A DNA stretch of 8,418 nucleotides from the NCBI GenBank assembly GCA_003542325.1, contig DPKV01000152.1, positions 1 through 8,418 on the forward strand, in the 5' to 3' direction. Shown here piece after piece: positions 1 through 6,085 of the stretch. The position numbers and the translations under genes are program-made. The notes beneath the pieces are model-generated. The model had not been told where the DNA came from. It saw nothing but the letters and a program-made list of their open reading frames with translations, and ran no database searches. The stretch comes from Anaerolineaceae bacterium (GTDB lineage: Bacteria; Chloroflexota; Anaerolineae; Anaerolineales; Anaerolineaceae). The first letter of the stretch is position 1, and each line of letters starts with the position of its first letter.

Positions 1-1
1 G

Positions 2-85
2 GTGTCTAATGAACTTAAATGGATTGAATATGGAATACTTGGCTCACCACATCCTGAAGCAGAGTGCAATCCTGGAAAGAATTAG
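2..85 (+). CDS. Possible 3' end of an unidentified gene entering from the left edge
   Basis: Frame 2 is open from the window edge to a TAG at 83-85, giving about 27 residues that include the stretch ELKWIEYGILGSPHPEAEC. The mixed composition looks more protein-like than the repeat-derived frames that follow. There is no recognisable domain, and an open stretch of this size can arise by chance. A GTG at position 2 could even be a start, but nothing upstream is visible. It is listed only as a possible gene tail; the neighbouring sequence to the left would settle it. Confidence 0.18.
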   Translation: MSNELKWIEYGILGSPHPEAECNPGKN

Positions 86-114
86 AACCCCTGAACAAAA
101 TCGAGCAGGCATAA

Positions 115-150
115 GCCCCGAGGGGCGGGGGCGCTTCGCGCTTTCTCGCG
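115..150. repeat. GC-rich inverted-repeat block
   Basis: GCCCC (115-119) and GGGGC (122-126) form a perfect 5-bp inverted repeat around GA. It is followed by a run of G and then GCGCTTCGCGC (about 131-141), a second short near-palindrome. Neither arm is followed by a T-tract on either strand, so it does not look like a terminator. It directly precedes the first heptanucleotide array and is probably part of the same repeat patchwork. Confidence 0.35.
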
Positions 151-160
151 TTGAAGATTG

Positions 161-195
161 CCTGATACCTGATCGCCTGATACCTGATACCTGCT
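161..195. repeat. Heptanucleotide repeat array 1 (CCTGATA)
   Basis: Successive units are CCTGATA (161-167), CCTGATCG (168-175), CCTGATA (176-182), CCTGATA (183-189) and a decayed CCTGCTC. The 7-nt period with an occasional 8-nt unit resembles the short tandemly repeated repetitive (STRR) heptanucleotides described in cyanobacteria, although the sequence differs. It runs straight into the first copy of the 21-bp direct repeat at 199-219. No coding role is apparent. Confidence 0.8.
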
Positions 196-198
196 CCC

Positions 199-219
199 CC
201 ATTCTCCATCCCCCATTCA
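199..219. repeat. 21-bp direct repeat, copy 1
   Basis: This perfect copy of the sequence beginning CCATTCTCCATCCCCCATTC is found again at 382-402. Each copy follows a CCTGATA-type heptad array, so array plus 21-mer behaves as a composite unit. The unit itself contains an internal echo (CCATTC twice). A truncated echo, CCATTCA, occurs at 490-496. Confidence 0.85.
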
Positions 220-265
220 CAATTCACCTTGCCCTTTAAAAGTAAGTAGAATATATTTTCCTTTT

Positions 266-307
266 GAAATCGCCACGTCACCACCTTTAATGCCTCCTCG
301 CGATGAC
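266..307 (-). repeat. Fragment resembling a dispersed GTCATYGCGAGGAG...GACGTGGCGAT repeat
   Basis: Read on the minus strand, the block begins GTCATCGCGAGGAGG and ends GACGTGGCGATTTC. From memory, this pattern (GTCATTGCGAGGAG, then a short variable stretch, then a GTGGCGATCTC-like end) is a common interspersed repeat in several environmental bacterial genomes. I cannot verify the match here. It lies between the two heptad arrays in otherwise A/T-rich sequence. Confidence 0.4.
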
Positions 308-312
308 AATAG

Positions 313-377
313 CCTGTTACCCAATTGCCTGATACCTAATACCTGATTGCCTAATACCAGATATCTAATACCTTGAT
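313..377. repeat. Heptanucleotide repeat array 2 (CCTGATA/CCTAATA, degenerate)
   Basis: About nine consecutive 7-8 nt units can be phased: CCTGTTA, CCCAATTG, CCTGATA (328), CCTAATA (335), CCTGATTG (342), CCTAATA (350), CCAGATA (357), TCTAATA (364) and CCTTGAT (371). The period is kept while single bases drift, as expected for an array built by slippage and then decaying. It is followed by the second copy of the 21-bp direct repeat at 382. Confidence 0.8.
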
Positions 378-381
378 CCAA

Positions 382-402
382 CCATTCTCCATCCCCCATT
401 CA
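382..402. repeat. 21-bp direct repeat, copy 2
   Basis: This is identical to 199-219 over 21 bp, 183 bp further on, and again sits just downstream of a heptad array. After the shared 21 bp the two flanks diverge (CAATTCACC versus TGAAATCCC). Confidence 0.85.
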
Positions 403-411
403 TGAAATCCC

Positions 412-489
412 TGAAGCGTAGCGGAACGCCCGTAGGGTGCTGAAGCGAAGCGGAACGCCCGTAGGGTGCTGAAGCGAAGCGGAGCGGGA
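412..489. repeat. 29-bp tandem repeat, about 2.7 copies
   Basis: The unit begins TGAAGCGAAGCGGAACGCCC and ends GTAGGGTGC. Copy 1 (412-440) differs from copy 2 (441-469) at one base (GTAG versus GAAG). A third, partial copy (470-489) diverges after GCGGA. The unit contains an internal GAAGCGAAGCGG echo. It is too short and too well conserved in both unit and spacing to be a CRISPR array (no spacers). It lies just downstream of the terminator of the leftward operon. Confidence 0.88.
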
Positions 490-496
490 CCATTCA

Positions 497-532
497 CTTA
501 AAACAAAACAGCATCTGAAAATTCAGATGCTG
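497..532 (-). terminator. Rho-independent terminator after the leftward recG-coaD cluster
   Basis: CAGCATCTGA (509-518) pairs perfectly with TCAGATGCTG (523-532) around a 4-nt loop, and one more A-T pair is possible. On the minus strand the hairpin is followed by TTTTGTTTTAAG (508-497), a good U-tract. It lies 24 bp past the stop codon of the coiled-coil gene, so it would end the recG-coaD-coiled-coil transcript. Confidence 0.88.
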
Positions 533-555
533 CCAAAGATTGAATACGATCCGGG

Positions 556-1056
556 TTACAACAGACCGTTATCTTCTTCGCCTCCCGCGTTGGGGGGCGT
601 TGAAGTTAGATAGCTGTCACCTTGCAACGTATTGATACCATTCCGAACCTGGTTCAACAATCCTGCCAACTGTCCTTCAAGGTTTGCCAGGGCGTCTACA
701 ACGTACCGGTCCGCTTCCTGTTGGGTCATGCCGGCTTCCTGATGCGCCTGATTCACGATCTGGTCGGCTTTACTCCGGGCAGCCTGAATCAGTTCGTTGT
801 TCTCCATCTGTTTCTCGGCTTTTTCCCGCGCCAGACCAATCGTCCGGTTGGCCTCTTCTTTTGCCTGGGCGAGGATTCGGTCCCGCTGTGCGATGATCTG
901 CTGCGCTTTTTTGATCTCTTCGGGAATCGCAACCCGCATTTGGTCGATCAAATCCAGCATACGGTCTTCATCCACGATGACGCTATGCGTCAGCCAGATG
1001 GGCCGGCTTTCATTGAACAGTTCTTCGAGTCGATCTACAAGATGCAGAATATCCAT
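556..1056 (-). CDS. DivIVA/SepIVA-like coiled-coil protein
   Basis: This is a 166-residue soluble protein with no signal peptide or membrane span. Residues 1-48 form a compact N-terminal segment (VDRLEELFNES, then VDEDRMLDLIDQMRVAIPEE). Residues 49-110 are a charged Ala/Glu/Gln/Lys-rich coiled coil. A second helical block (about 113-145, containing ADRYVVDALANLEGQL) is followed by a polar tail ending GGEEDNGLL. The N-terminal pattern and the YVxxxLAxLE block resemble, as I remember it, the mycobacterial septal protein SepIVA and relatives encoded near coaD in actinobacteria and clostridia. Such proteins are linked to division or envelope growth; that role here is inference. The start is ATG at 1056 with GGAGGA 5 nt upstream. 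The gene follows coaD after an 82-bp gap and is last before the terminator. Automatic pipelines may call it an ATPase or ATP synthase subunit B because of the coiled coil; nothing in it supports that. Confidence 0.8.
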   Translation of the reverse strand: MDILHLVDRLEELFNESRPIWLTHSVIVDEDRMLDLIDQMRVAIPEEIKKAQQIIAQRDRILAQAKEEANRTIGLAREKAEKQMENNELIQAARSKADQIVNQAHQEAGMTQQEADRYVVDALANLEGQLAGLLNQVRNGINTLQGDSYLTSTPPNAGGEEDNGLL

Positions 1057-1098
1057 TTCGTCCTCCGCTGTTGAGCTTCTTCCTTCCAGGTTGCAAGC

Positions 1099-1128
1099 GT
1101 TATACCAATCTTAGCATGATTAGGCGAA
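1099..1128 (-). promoter_or_regulatory. Candidate internal promoter for the SepIVA-like gene
   Basis: In the 82-bp gap after coaD the minus strand reads TTCGCC, 18 bp, then TATAAC (1104-1099) preceded by TGG, giving an extended -10. The -35 matches the sigma-70 consensus at only three positions. It would let the coiled-coil gene be expressed apart from recG-coaD. This is pattern matching only. Confidence 0.3.
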
Positions 1129-1138
1129 ATCGTGCGAA

Positions 1139-1663
1139 TTAATCCCGCAATGAGGTTTGGGGAACAATGTCCTGGTCCTGGCCCAGATTGGAGAATTTCT
1201 CGATCAGGGCAAGCCGGACGTGCTCAGGCACCATACTCGACACATCTCCATCCAGGGCGGCAATCTCCCGGACGGTGGTTGAGGAGAGGAAAGTGTGGGC
1301 TTCCGTTGTGATCAGGGCGATCACATCAATTTCCGGCTCCAGCCGGTTGTTGGCCAGGGCCATCCGAAATTCATATTCGAAGTCCGAGAAAACCCGCAGG
1401 CCGCGCACGATGGCCCTTGCGCCGATTTTCTTGGCGAATTGCACGGTGAGACCCGAATAGGAAGTTACACTGATATTGCCGACGGTTTTGAAGGCTTCTT
1501 CGACCATTGCCAGGCGTTCTCCTGCTGAGAAAAGGCTGTTCTTGTGGTCGCGGGCATAGACGGCGACAATCACTTCATCGAACAGGTCTGCGGCGCGCCG
1601 GGCGATATTGATATGACCGTAATGGATGGGGTCAAAGGTCCCGGGGAAAAGTACGGTTGTCAT
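1139..1663 (-). CDS. coaD: Pantetheine-phosphate adenylyltransferase (PPAT)
   Basis: CoaD transfers AMP from ATP to 4'-phosphopantetheine, giving dephospho-CoA, the penultimate step of coenzyme A synthesis in the cytosol. The 174-residue protein is near family length (about 160) with a short extra polar C-terminus. The nucleotidyltransferase signature GTFDPIHYGH (residues 8-17) carries the (T/H)xGH motif with His17. Lys41 aligns with the phosphopantetheine-contacting lysine, RGLR (87-90) supplies conserved arginines, and SSTTVRE (127-133) is the second nucleotide-binding signature. The start is ATG at 1663, 1 nt after the recG stop codon, with AGGAGA inside recG 11 nt upstream, so translation is probably coupled to recG. 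In many bacteria rsmD sits between recG and coaD; here it does not. Confidence 0.97.
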   Translation of the reverse strand: MTTVLFPGTFDPIHYGHINIARRAADLFDEVIVAVYARDHKNSLFSAGERLAMVEEAFKTVGNISVTSYSGLTVQFAKKIGARAIVRGLRVFSDFEYEFRMALANNRLEPEIDVIALITTEAHTFLSSTTVREIAALDGDVSSMVPEHVRLALIEKFSNLGQDQDIVPQTSLRD

Positions 1664-1664
1664 T

Positions 1665-4151
1665 TCAGCTTAAGTCTCCTTCAGCGGATGGCCAAAAATG
1701 GTTCAGCGCATCCAGCATCAATTGGTGTTCTGACGCGGTAAGGTTGGGGTCATTCTCGAAAACCTGCTCGGCATAATGTCGCGCCTTTTCAATCAGGTGG
1801 ACATCGGTGAGGTTCGCCAGGCGTAGGTTGGCATAGCCGGATTGACGCGTCCCCAGGAATTCACCGGGACCGCGTTGGTTCAGGTCCTGTTCTGCCAGGA
1901 CAAAGCCATCAGTGGTGCTTTCCATGGCCAAAAGACGTTCGTTTTCGGCTGCATCGCTGGTCTCGGGGATTAATAGGCAGTAGGATTGGGCTGATCCCCG
2001 CCCGACCCGTCCCCTGAACTGGTGGAGTTGGGCAAGGCCAAAGCGGTTCGCCCCTTCAACAACCATCACTGTTGCGTTGGGGACATCCACGCCGACTTCG
2101 ACGACGGAGGTTGAAACCAGCACCTGGTATTCCATGTCCCGGAATTTTCGCATGACGGTTTCTTTTTCATCCGGTCGCATTCTGCCATGCAGGAGGCCAA
2201 CCTTCAGGTTGGGGAAGACCTCATTTTGCAGCCGTTCCCGTTCTTCCACGGCAGCCATGTTTTCATCATTATCCCCTTGTTCGACCAGAGGGTAGATGAC
2301 GAAGGCCTGATGGCCCTCCTTAACCTGAGCGCGGATCAGGGAGTAAACCCGTTCCCGTTCCAGGGGGTAAATGATGTGGGTACTGACAGGTTGCCGCCCG
2401 GAGGGCATCTCATCCATGACGCTGATATCCAGGTCGCCATAGATGGTCAGGGCGAGTGACCTTGGGATGGGCGTGGCGGTCATCACCAGCAGGTGGGGAT
2501 TCTCGCCTTTCTCCCGCAGGGCAGCCCGTTGCGCCACACCGAAACGGTGCTGTTCATCAACGATCACAATTTGCAGGTCCTTGAAAATGACCGGATCCTC
2601 GATCAAGGCGTGCGTCCCGATCACCAGCTTGATGCTGCCATCTGCCAGACCTGCCAGGATCTCGGCGCGTTCACTGGCCGGCGTGTCGCCGATCAACAAC
2701 CGGATTTCTTCTTCCTTCAACAGCGCCTCGGCGTCTTCCGGGTTAGCCAGCAGACGTTTCAGACTCGCATAATGCTGTTCGGCCAGGATGCTGGTGGGAG
2801 CCATGAACGCGCCCTGGGGACCGTTCTTCAATACCACGCTGATGCCGATGGCTGCCACGACGGTTTTACCGGAACCCACATCACCCTGCAGTAAGCGGTT
2901 CATTGGGCGTCCGCTGGCAAGGTCTTTCCGGATATCAGAAAGCGCCTTGAATTGAGCATGGGTGAGTTCGAAGGGCAGATAGGTGGCCCGGGCGACCAGC
3001 CATTCATCAGAAACCTCAAAACTGCGCCCCGTCAGGTTCGCCCAATCATATTTTTGGCGCAGGACGCCTAATTGGAGGAGAAAGATTTCGTCAAAGGCCA
3101 GGCGGAACCGGGCATTCTTCAGGTTGGATTTATTTTCCGGGAAATGGATCTCCATTAGTGCGGTGGAGACATCCATCAGGTCGGCATCTTTGAGGATGTA
3201 TTCGGTCAGAAAATCGGGGATTCTGGGTGCCCAGTAAGTGATCACGTTGTGCATGGACCTTCTGAGCCAGCGCTGGCTCAGCCGGGCAGTCAGGCCATAC
3301 ACCGGCACAATACGCTGGGTGTTGACTTGCTCCTGTGTGACCTGCTCATAGTCCGGATGATGCATCACGAGCCGGCCCATATATTGATCGATCTTCCCGG
3401 ATATGGCGAGGAACATATCTTTCCTCAGGTATCGCATCTGGTATTCCTGGTTGAACCACATCAATTGAATGGCGCCGGTGCTATCCGAAACAACAGCCTG
3501 GGTGATCTTGCGGCCCTGGCGCACCTGGAAGGTCTTGACGCTTTTGACCCAGGCAAGGATGGTCACTTCATCGCCGTAGGTTAAATCCCGGATCGTTTTG
3601 AGCTCGGAATAGTCGTCATAACGATGGGGAAAGTAATACACCATATCCTCTATCGTATTTAACCCTAACTTCGCCAGGAGGGCAGCCTGTTTGTCGCCGA
3701 TTCCTCGAACGGCAGTGGTAGGCGCAGATAAGCCTTTGATTGTTGGTGAATTGGGGACAGGCGCAGGTCCAGTAGTTCGCTTCTGGGTCGAACCCCGGGA
3801 TTTCTTCGCAGGTTGATTGGTTTGAGGTTCGGATGTTTGTGGTTTGGGAGCCGGTTGATCTACCGATTCACTGTTAACAGCCGGCATGGGTAAGTGTTTG
3901 ATACCGGCATTGTCCAAAATATTACCAATATCACTCAAGGTTTTTGCCCTGGCGGTAGGATCAAGATTTGGATATTCCTCCAGGCGTGAAATGACGTTTT
4001 GGATCTGGTCCTCAGGCAGACCGTCTGCACGGGCTTCTCCAACCCAGGTAGAGGTCAGTTTCTCAAGCCCACCGACCACAGCTTTGTTTGAATAATTAAA
4101 ATCAGCTTCCAATTTAAAAATTTTATAAAGTTTCTCGATCGATCGTTGCAT
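1665..4151 (-). CDS. recG: ATP-dependent DNA helicase RecG
   Basis: RecG is a superfamily 2 double-strand DNA translocase that regresses stalled replication forks and processes branched recombination intermediates. At 828 residues it is about 135 longer than E. coli RecG (693). The extra part is an N-terminal region: a mostly helical segment (about 1-85), then a Pro/Gln/Thr-rich, probably disordered linker (about 95-140). The wedge region begins with GIGDKQAALLAKLGL (150-164) and YYFPHRYDDY. Helicase motifs are complete: Walker A GDVGSGKT (423-430), APTSILAEQH (451-460), DEQH (532-535), TATPIPRSLAL (558-568), EVGVDVPNA (685-693), QFRGRVGRG (711-719) and the TRG-like segment ending GPGEFLGTRQSG (761-772). 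ATG at 4151 has only a weak Shine-Dalgarno (AAGG about 13 nt upstream), but no other ATG lies before residue 89. It heads a leftward unit with coaD. Confidence 0.97.
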   Translation of the reverse strand: MQRSIEKLYKIFKLEADFNYSNKAVVGGLEKLTSTWVGEARADGLPEDQIQNVISRLEEYPNLDPTARAKTLSDIGNILDNAGIKHLPMPAVNSESVDQPAPKPQTSEPQTNQPAKKSRGSTQKRTTGPAPVPNSPTIKGLSAPTTAVRGIGDKQAALLAKLGLNTIEDMVYYFPHRYDDYSELKTIRDLTYGDEVTILAWVKSVKTFQVRQGRKITQAVVSDSTGAIQLMWFNQEYQMRYLRKDMFLAISGKIDQYMGRLVMHHPDYEQVTQEQVNTQRIVPVYGLTARLSQRWLRRSMHNVITYWAPRIPDFLTEYILKDADLMDVSTALMEIHFPENKSNLKNARFRLAFDEIFLLQLGVLRQKYDWANLTGRSFEVSDEWLVARATYLPFELTHAQFKALSDIRKDLASGRPMNRLLQGDVGSGKTVVAAIGISVVLKNGPQGAFMAPTSILAEQHYASLKRLLANPEDAEALLKEEEIRLLIGDTPASERAEILAGLADGSIKLVIGTHALIEDPVIFKDLQIVIVDEQHRFGVAQRAALREKGENPHLLVMTATPIPRSLALTIYGDLDISVMDEMPSGRQPVSTHIIYPLERERVYSLIRAQVKEGHQAFVIYPLVEQGDNDENMAAVEERERLQNEVFPNLKVGLLHGRMRPDEKETVMRKFRDMEYQVLVSTSVVEVGVDVPNATVMVVEGANRFGLAQLHQFRGRVGRGSAQSYCLLIPETSDAAENERLLAMESTTDGFVLAEQDLNQRGPGEFLGTRQSGYANLRLANLTDVHLIEKARHYAEQVFENDPNLTASEHQLMLDALNHFWPSAEGDLS

Positions 4152-4245
4152 TGTTTTGACCAGGCCTTAATTTCACTAGTTTCACTTCATTTTAACGCAT
4201 AACGATCATTAATCATAATCCATGCGGTGGGTTGTATGAATCCTC

Positions 4246-4254
4246 ATTGTAACA
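4246..4254 (-). promoter_or_regulatory. Candidate extended -10 promoter for recG
   Basis: The minus strand carries TGTTACAAT, an extended -10 (TGn plus TACAAT, five of six consensus bases). It would start transcription near 4239, roughly 90 nt before the recG ATG. No good -35 is present 16-18 bp upstream. A second weaker candidate downstream is TTCATA, 17 bp, TATGAT. The 4152-4260 stretch is A/T-rich, fitting a promoter and leader. Confidence 0.35.
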
Positions 4255-4285
4255 TGCCCGCTCAGGCGATTGGTGGGGTTTAGCC

Positions 4286-4315
4286 TTGACAGGGGTTGGA
4301 TTGACAGGGGTTGGA
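4286..4315. repeat. 15-bp tandem direct repeat
   Basis: TTGACAGGGGTTGGA occurs twice back to back (4286-4300, 4301-4315) and is followed by TTGA, the start of a third copy. It lies directly beyond the yloV terminator, between that unit and recG. The TTGACA boxes match a -35 hexamer on the plus strand, but no -10 follows and no plus-strand gene lies downstream. Confidence 0.85.
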
Positions 4316-4320
4316 TTGAA

Positions 4321-4348
4321 ATAAAAAGAGCCCCGGCAGGGGGGCTCT
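4321..4348 (-). terminator. Rho-independent terminator after yloV
   Basis: AGAGCCCC (4327-4334) pairs perfectly with GGGGCTCT (4341-4348) around a 6-nt loop, and on the minus strand the stem runs into TTTTTAT. It lies 20 bp beyond the yloV stop codon and separates the yloU-yloV unit from recG. Confidence 0.93.
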
Positions 4349-4368
4349 ATCATGTCAATTAGAAAAAA

Positions 4369-6054
4369 TTATTCAATTGCAATGATTAATTGATAATGGG
4401 GTTGATCGCCCTCGTGCACCTCGATCTCGTGGTTGGGATACACCGAGCGGATCTTGTCCGCCAGTTGATTGACTTGAGCCAATTTCATGTCCTCGCCATA
4501 GAATAGGGTGATCCGCTCATAGTCGGTGGCGTCAGCATCCACCAATAACTGCTCGCAGGCCTCATCAATGGTGTCGGTGGATGCCACCAATTTCCCGTTG
4601 TGCAGGGCAATGACGTGGCCTTTTTCGACCTGGACACCGTCAATTTCAACAGTCCGGGTGGCGACGGTAATCTCGCCGGTTTCAACTTCCTGGATTGCAT
4701 CGTTCATGTCGGCTACAATTTCATCGAAATCAGCGTCCGGAATTAACCTGAACATGGCAGCCAGCCCCTGAGGAATGGTGAGGGTGGGGATCACGGCGAC
4801 CTGCTTAACGGTCATGGTCGCTGCTTCCTTCGCCGCCATCAGGATATTCTTATTGTTTGGAAGGATGATGACCTTATCGGTGCGTAAATCTTCAAAGGAG
4901 GCCAAAATTTCTTTAATCGAGGGGTTCATTGTTTGACCACCCTGGACAATTGCAGCAACGCCCAGGCTTGCAAAAATCCGGCTCAAACCCGATCCAGGGG
5001 AAACGGTTACCACCGCGATCTCACCGGGTTGTACCGGAGCCAGTTTAATTTTGGGATTCTTAGCGCCATTTTTCTCGTCCATTTGGGCAATCAGGTTTTC
5101 AATCATGACCTTTTTAATCGTTCCCAAAGTCATGGTATGGTCGATGGGTTCATATCGTTTTTCAGTGGGGACGTGGATGTGCATGCGGTAGATCCCGTCG
5201 CCTTCGCCCACCTGAATGGAGGTTCCAATCTCTTCCAGATCGGAATAGTAGTCCTGGAGATTAAAGGTGTCGTCAGGGGAGAAGTCGATGACGACTTCGT
5301 AGTCCTGCCCAGGCTCGATCGTTTCCATGGCATCGTCGAGGTTCATATCAGAGAGGGGTATGACTTCCGTCAGCGCTTTATCAAGGGGTTCATCATTAAT
5401 GAAGCGCCACATGCCTTCGAAAATACAGAAGAGGCCTTTGCCGCCTGAATCAACCACGCCGGCCTGTTTCAGGATGGGGAGCAGTTCAGGGGTCCTTTGA
5501 ACGGAGGCGTCCGCCGCATCGACAATATCAGCCAGAACTTCAGTGAAGGAAGAAGTGCGCTTTACGGAAGCTTCAGCCTGGGTTGCGATATCCTTGATCA
5601 CGGTCAGGATTGTGCCTTCAACAGGACGAACAACACCCTTATAGGCCGTTTCTTTAGCTTCCATAAGCGCTTTCGCCAGCAAGGCGACATCCATGGTATC
5701 TTCGTTATCCAGTGCTCTGGCAAACCCACGCCAGATCTGGGAAAGGATGACGCCGGAGTTGCCTCTGGCGCCCATCAGCGCGCCCCGGGCGATGGCGTGA
5801 CTGAATTGGCCGACGTTACCCATACCGGAATTCTCAACTTCATCAAATGCAGCCTGCATCGTCAGAACCATATTCGTTCCGGTATCCCCATCCGGAACGG
5901 GGAAGACATTCAGACTATTGACATGTTGTTGATTGGTCTTTAGCCACACCATGCCGGCTTCCAGTAATGTTTTTAAACCCTGCCCATTGATAGGTACTGA
6001 AACCAGTTTATGGCGTTCATCAGTACTTAGTTTTGTCAATTCTGCAACACTCAT
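4369..6054 (-). CDS. yloV: YloV/FakA-like DhaL-domain kinase
   Basis: The family is typified by S. aureus FakA, which phosphorylates fatty acids carried by FakB proteins to feed phospholipid synthesis. B. subtilis YloV has the same architecture; the substrate here is not shown. Using the longest reading (from a GTG at 6075) for numbering, the DhaL kinase domain spans about 30-230 with PVPDGDTGTNM (59-69, Mg/ATP aspartates), GARGNSGVILSQ (102-113), RPVEGTIL (150-157) and GVVDSGGKGL (206-215). A middle domain contains MHIH (298-301). The C-terminal FakB/DegV-like domain includes QGGQTMNPS (378-386) and LPNNKNI (405-411). The two middle-domain histidines match FakA zinc ligands, but the expected cysteine position is Asp258. 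ATG at 6054 is preferred over the GTG because GGGAG lies just before it, giving 561 residues. It follows yloU by 54 bp and ends at a strong terminator. Confidence 0.93.
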   Translation of the reverse strand: MSVAELTKLSTDERHKLVSVPINGQGLKTLLEAGMVWLKTNQQHVNSLNVFPVPDGDTGTNMVLTMQAAFDEVENSGMGNVGQFSHAIARGALMGARGNSGVILSQIWRGFARALDNEDTMDVALLAKALMEAKETAYKGVVRPVEGTILTVIKDIATQAEASVKRTSSFTEVLADIVDAADASVQRTPELLPILKQAGVVDSGGKGLFCIFEGMWRFINDEPLDKALTEVIPLSDMNLDDAMETIEPGQDYEVVIDFSPDDTFNLQDYYSDLEEIGTSIQVGEGDGIYRMHIHVPTEKRYEPIDHTMTLGTIKKVMIENLIAQMDEKNGAKNPKIKLAPVQPGEIAVVTVSPGSGLSRIFASLGVAAIVQGGQTMNPSIKEILASFEDLRTDKVIILPNNKNILMAAKEAATMTVKQVAVIPTLTIPQGLAAMFRLIPDADFDEIVADMNDAIQEVETGEITVATRTVEIDGVQVEKGHVIALHNGKLVASTDTIDEACEQLLVDADATDYERITLFYGEDMKLAQVNQLADKIRSVYPNHEIEVHEGDQPHYQLIIAIE

Positions 6055-6058
6055 AATA

Positions 6059-6063
6059 CTCCC
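6059..6063 (-). promoter_or_regulatory. Ribosome binding site deciding the yloV start
   Basis: GGGAG lies 4 nt before ATG at 6054. The upstream in-frame GTG at 6075 has no Shine-Dalgarno at normal spacing; the nearest purine run, GGAAG, is about 14 nt away. The spacing of 4 is slightly short but still the better supported start. Confidence 0.55.
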
Positions 6064-6085
6064 AGGAGAAAACACGATAATAACT

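Noticed and set aside
115..141. Rho-independent terminator at the GC-rich hairpins
   Set aside because: No T-tract follows on either strand.
9..239. 76-codon plus-strand open frame and the overlapping 89-codon minus-strand frame (15-284)
   Set aside because: Their second halves are translations of the heptad and 21-bp repeats; there is no Shine-Dalgarno and no family signal.
217..399. 60-codon minus-strand open frame
   Set aside because: It consists almost entirely of repeat array sequence (repetitive Gly/Ile/Arg/Tyr pattern).
412..489. CRISPR-like array
   Set aside because: Units are directly adjacent with no unique spacers and no cas genes nearby.
622..1074. 150-codon plus-strand open frame antisense to the SepIVA-like gene
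   Set aside because: The minus-strand gene has a good ribosome binding site and coherent domain pattern; the antisense frame has neither.
4286..4330. Plus-strand promoter from the TTGACA boxes
   Set aside because: No -10 at 16-18 bp spacing and no plus-strand gene downstream for over 2 kb.
4933..5448. 171-codon plus-strand open frame inside yloV
   Set aside because: The opposite strand encodes well-conserved FakA-like motifs throughout; this is a shadow frame.
6054..6075. GTG at 6075 as the yloV start
   Set aside because: No Shine-Dalgarno at usable spacing; the extra seven residues precede the conserved domain and ATG at 6054 is better supported.
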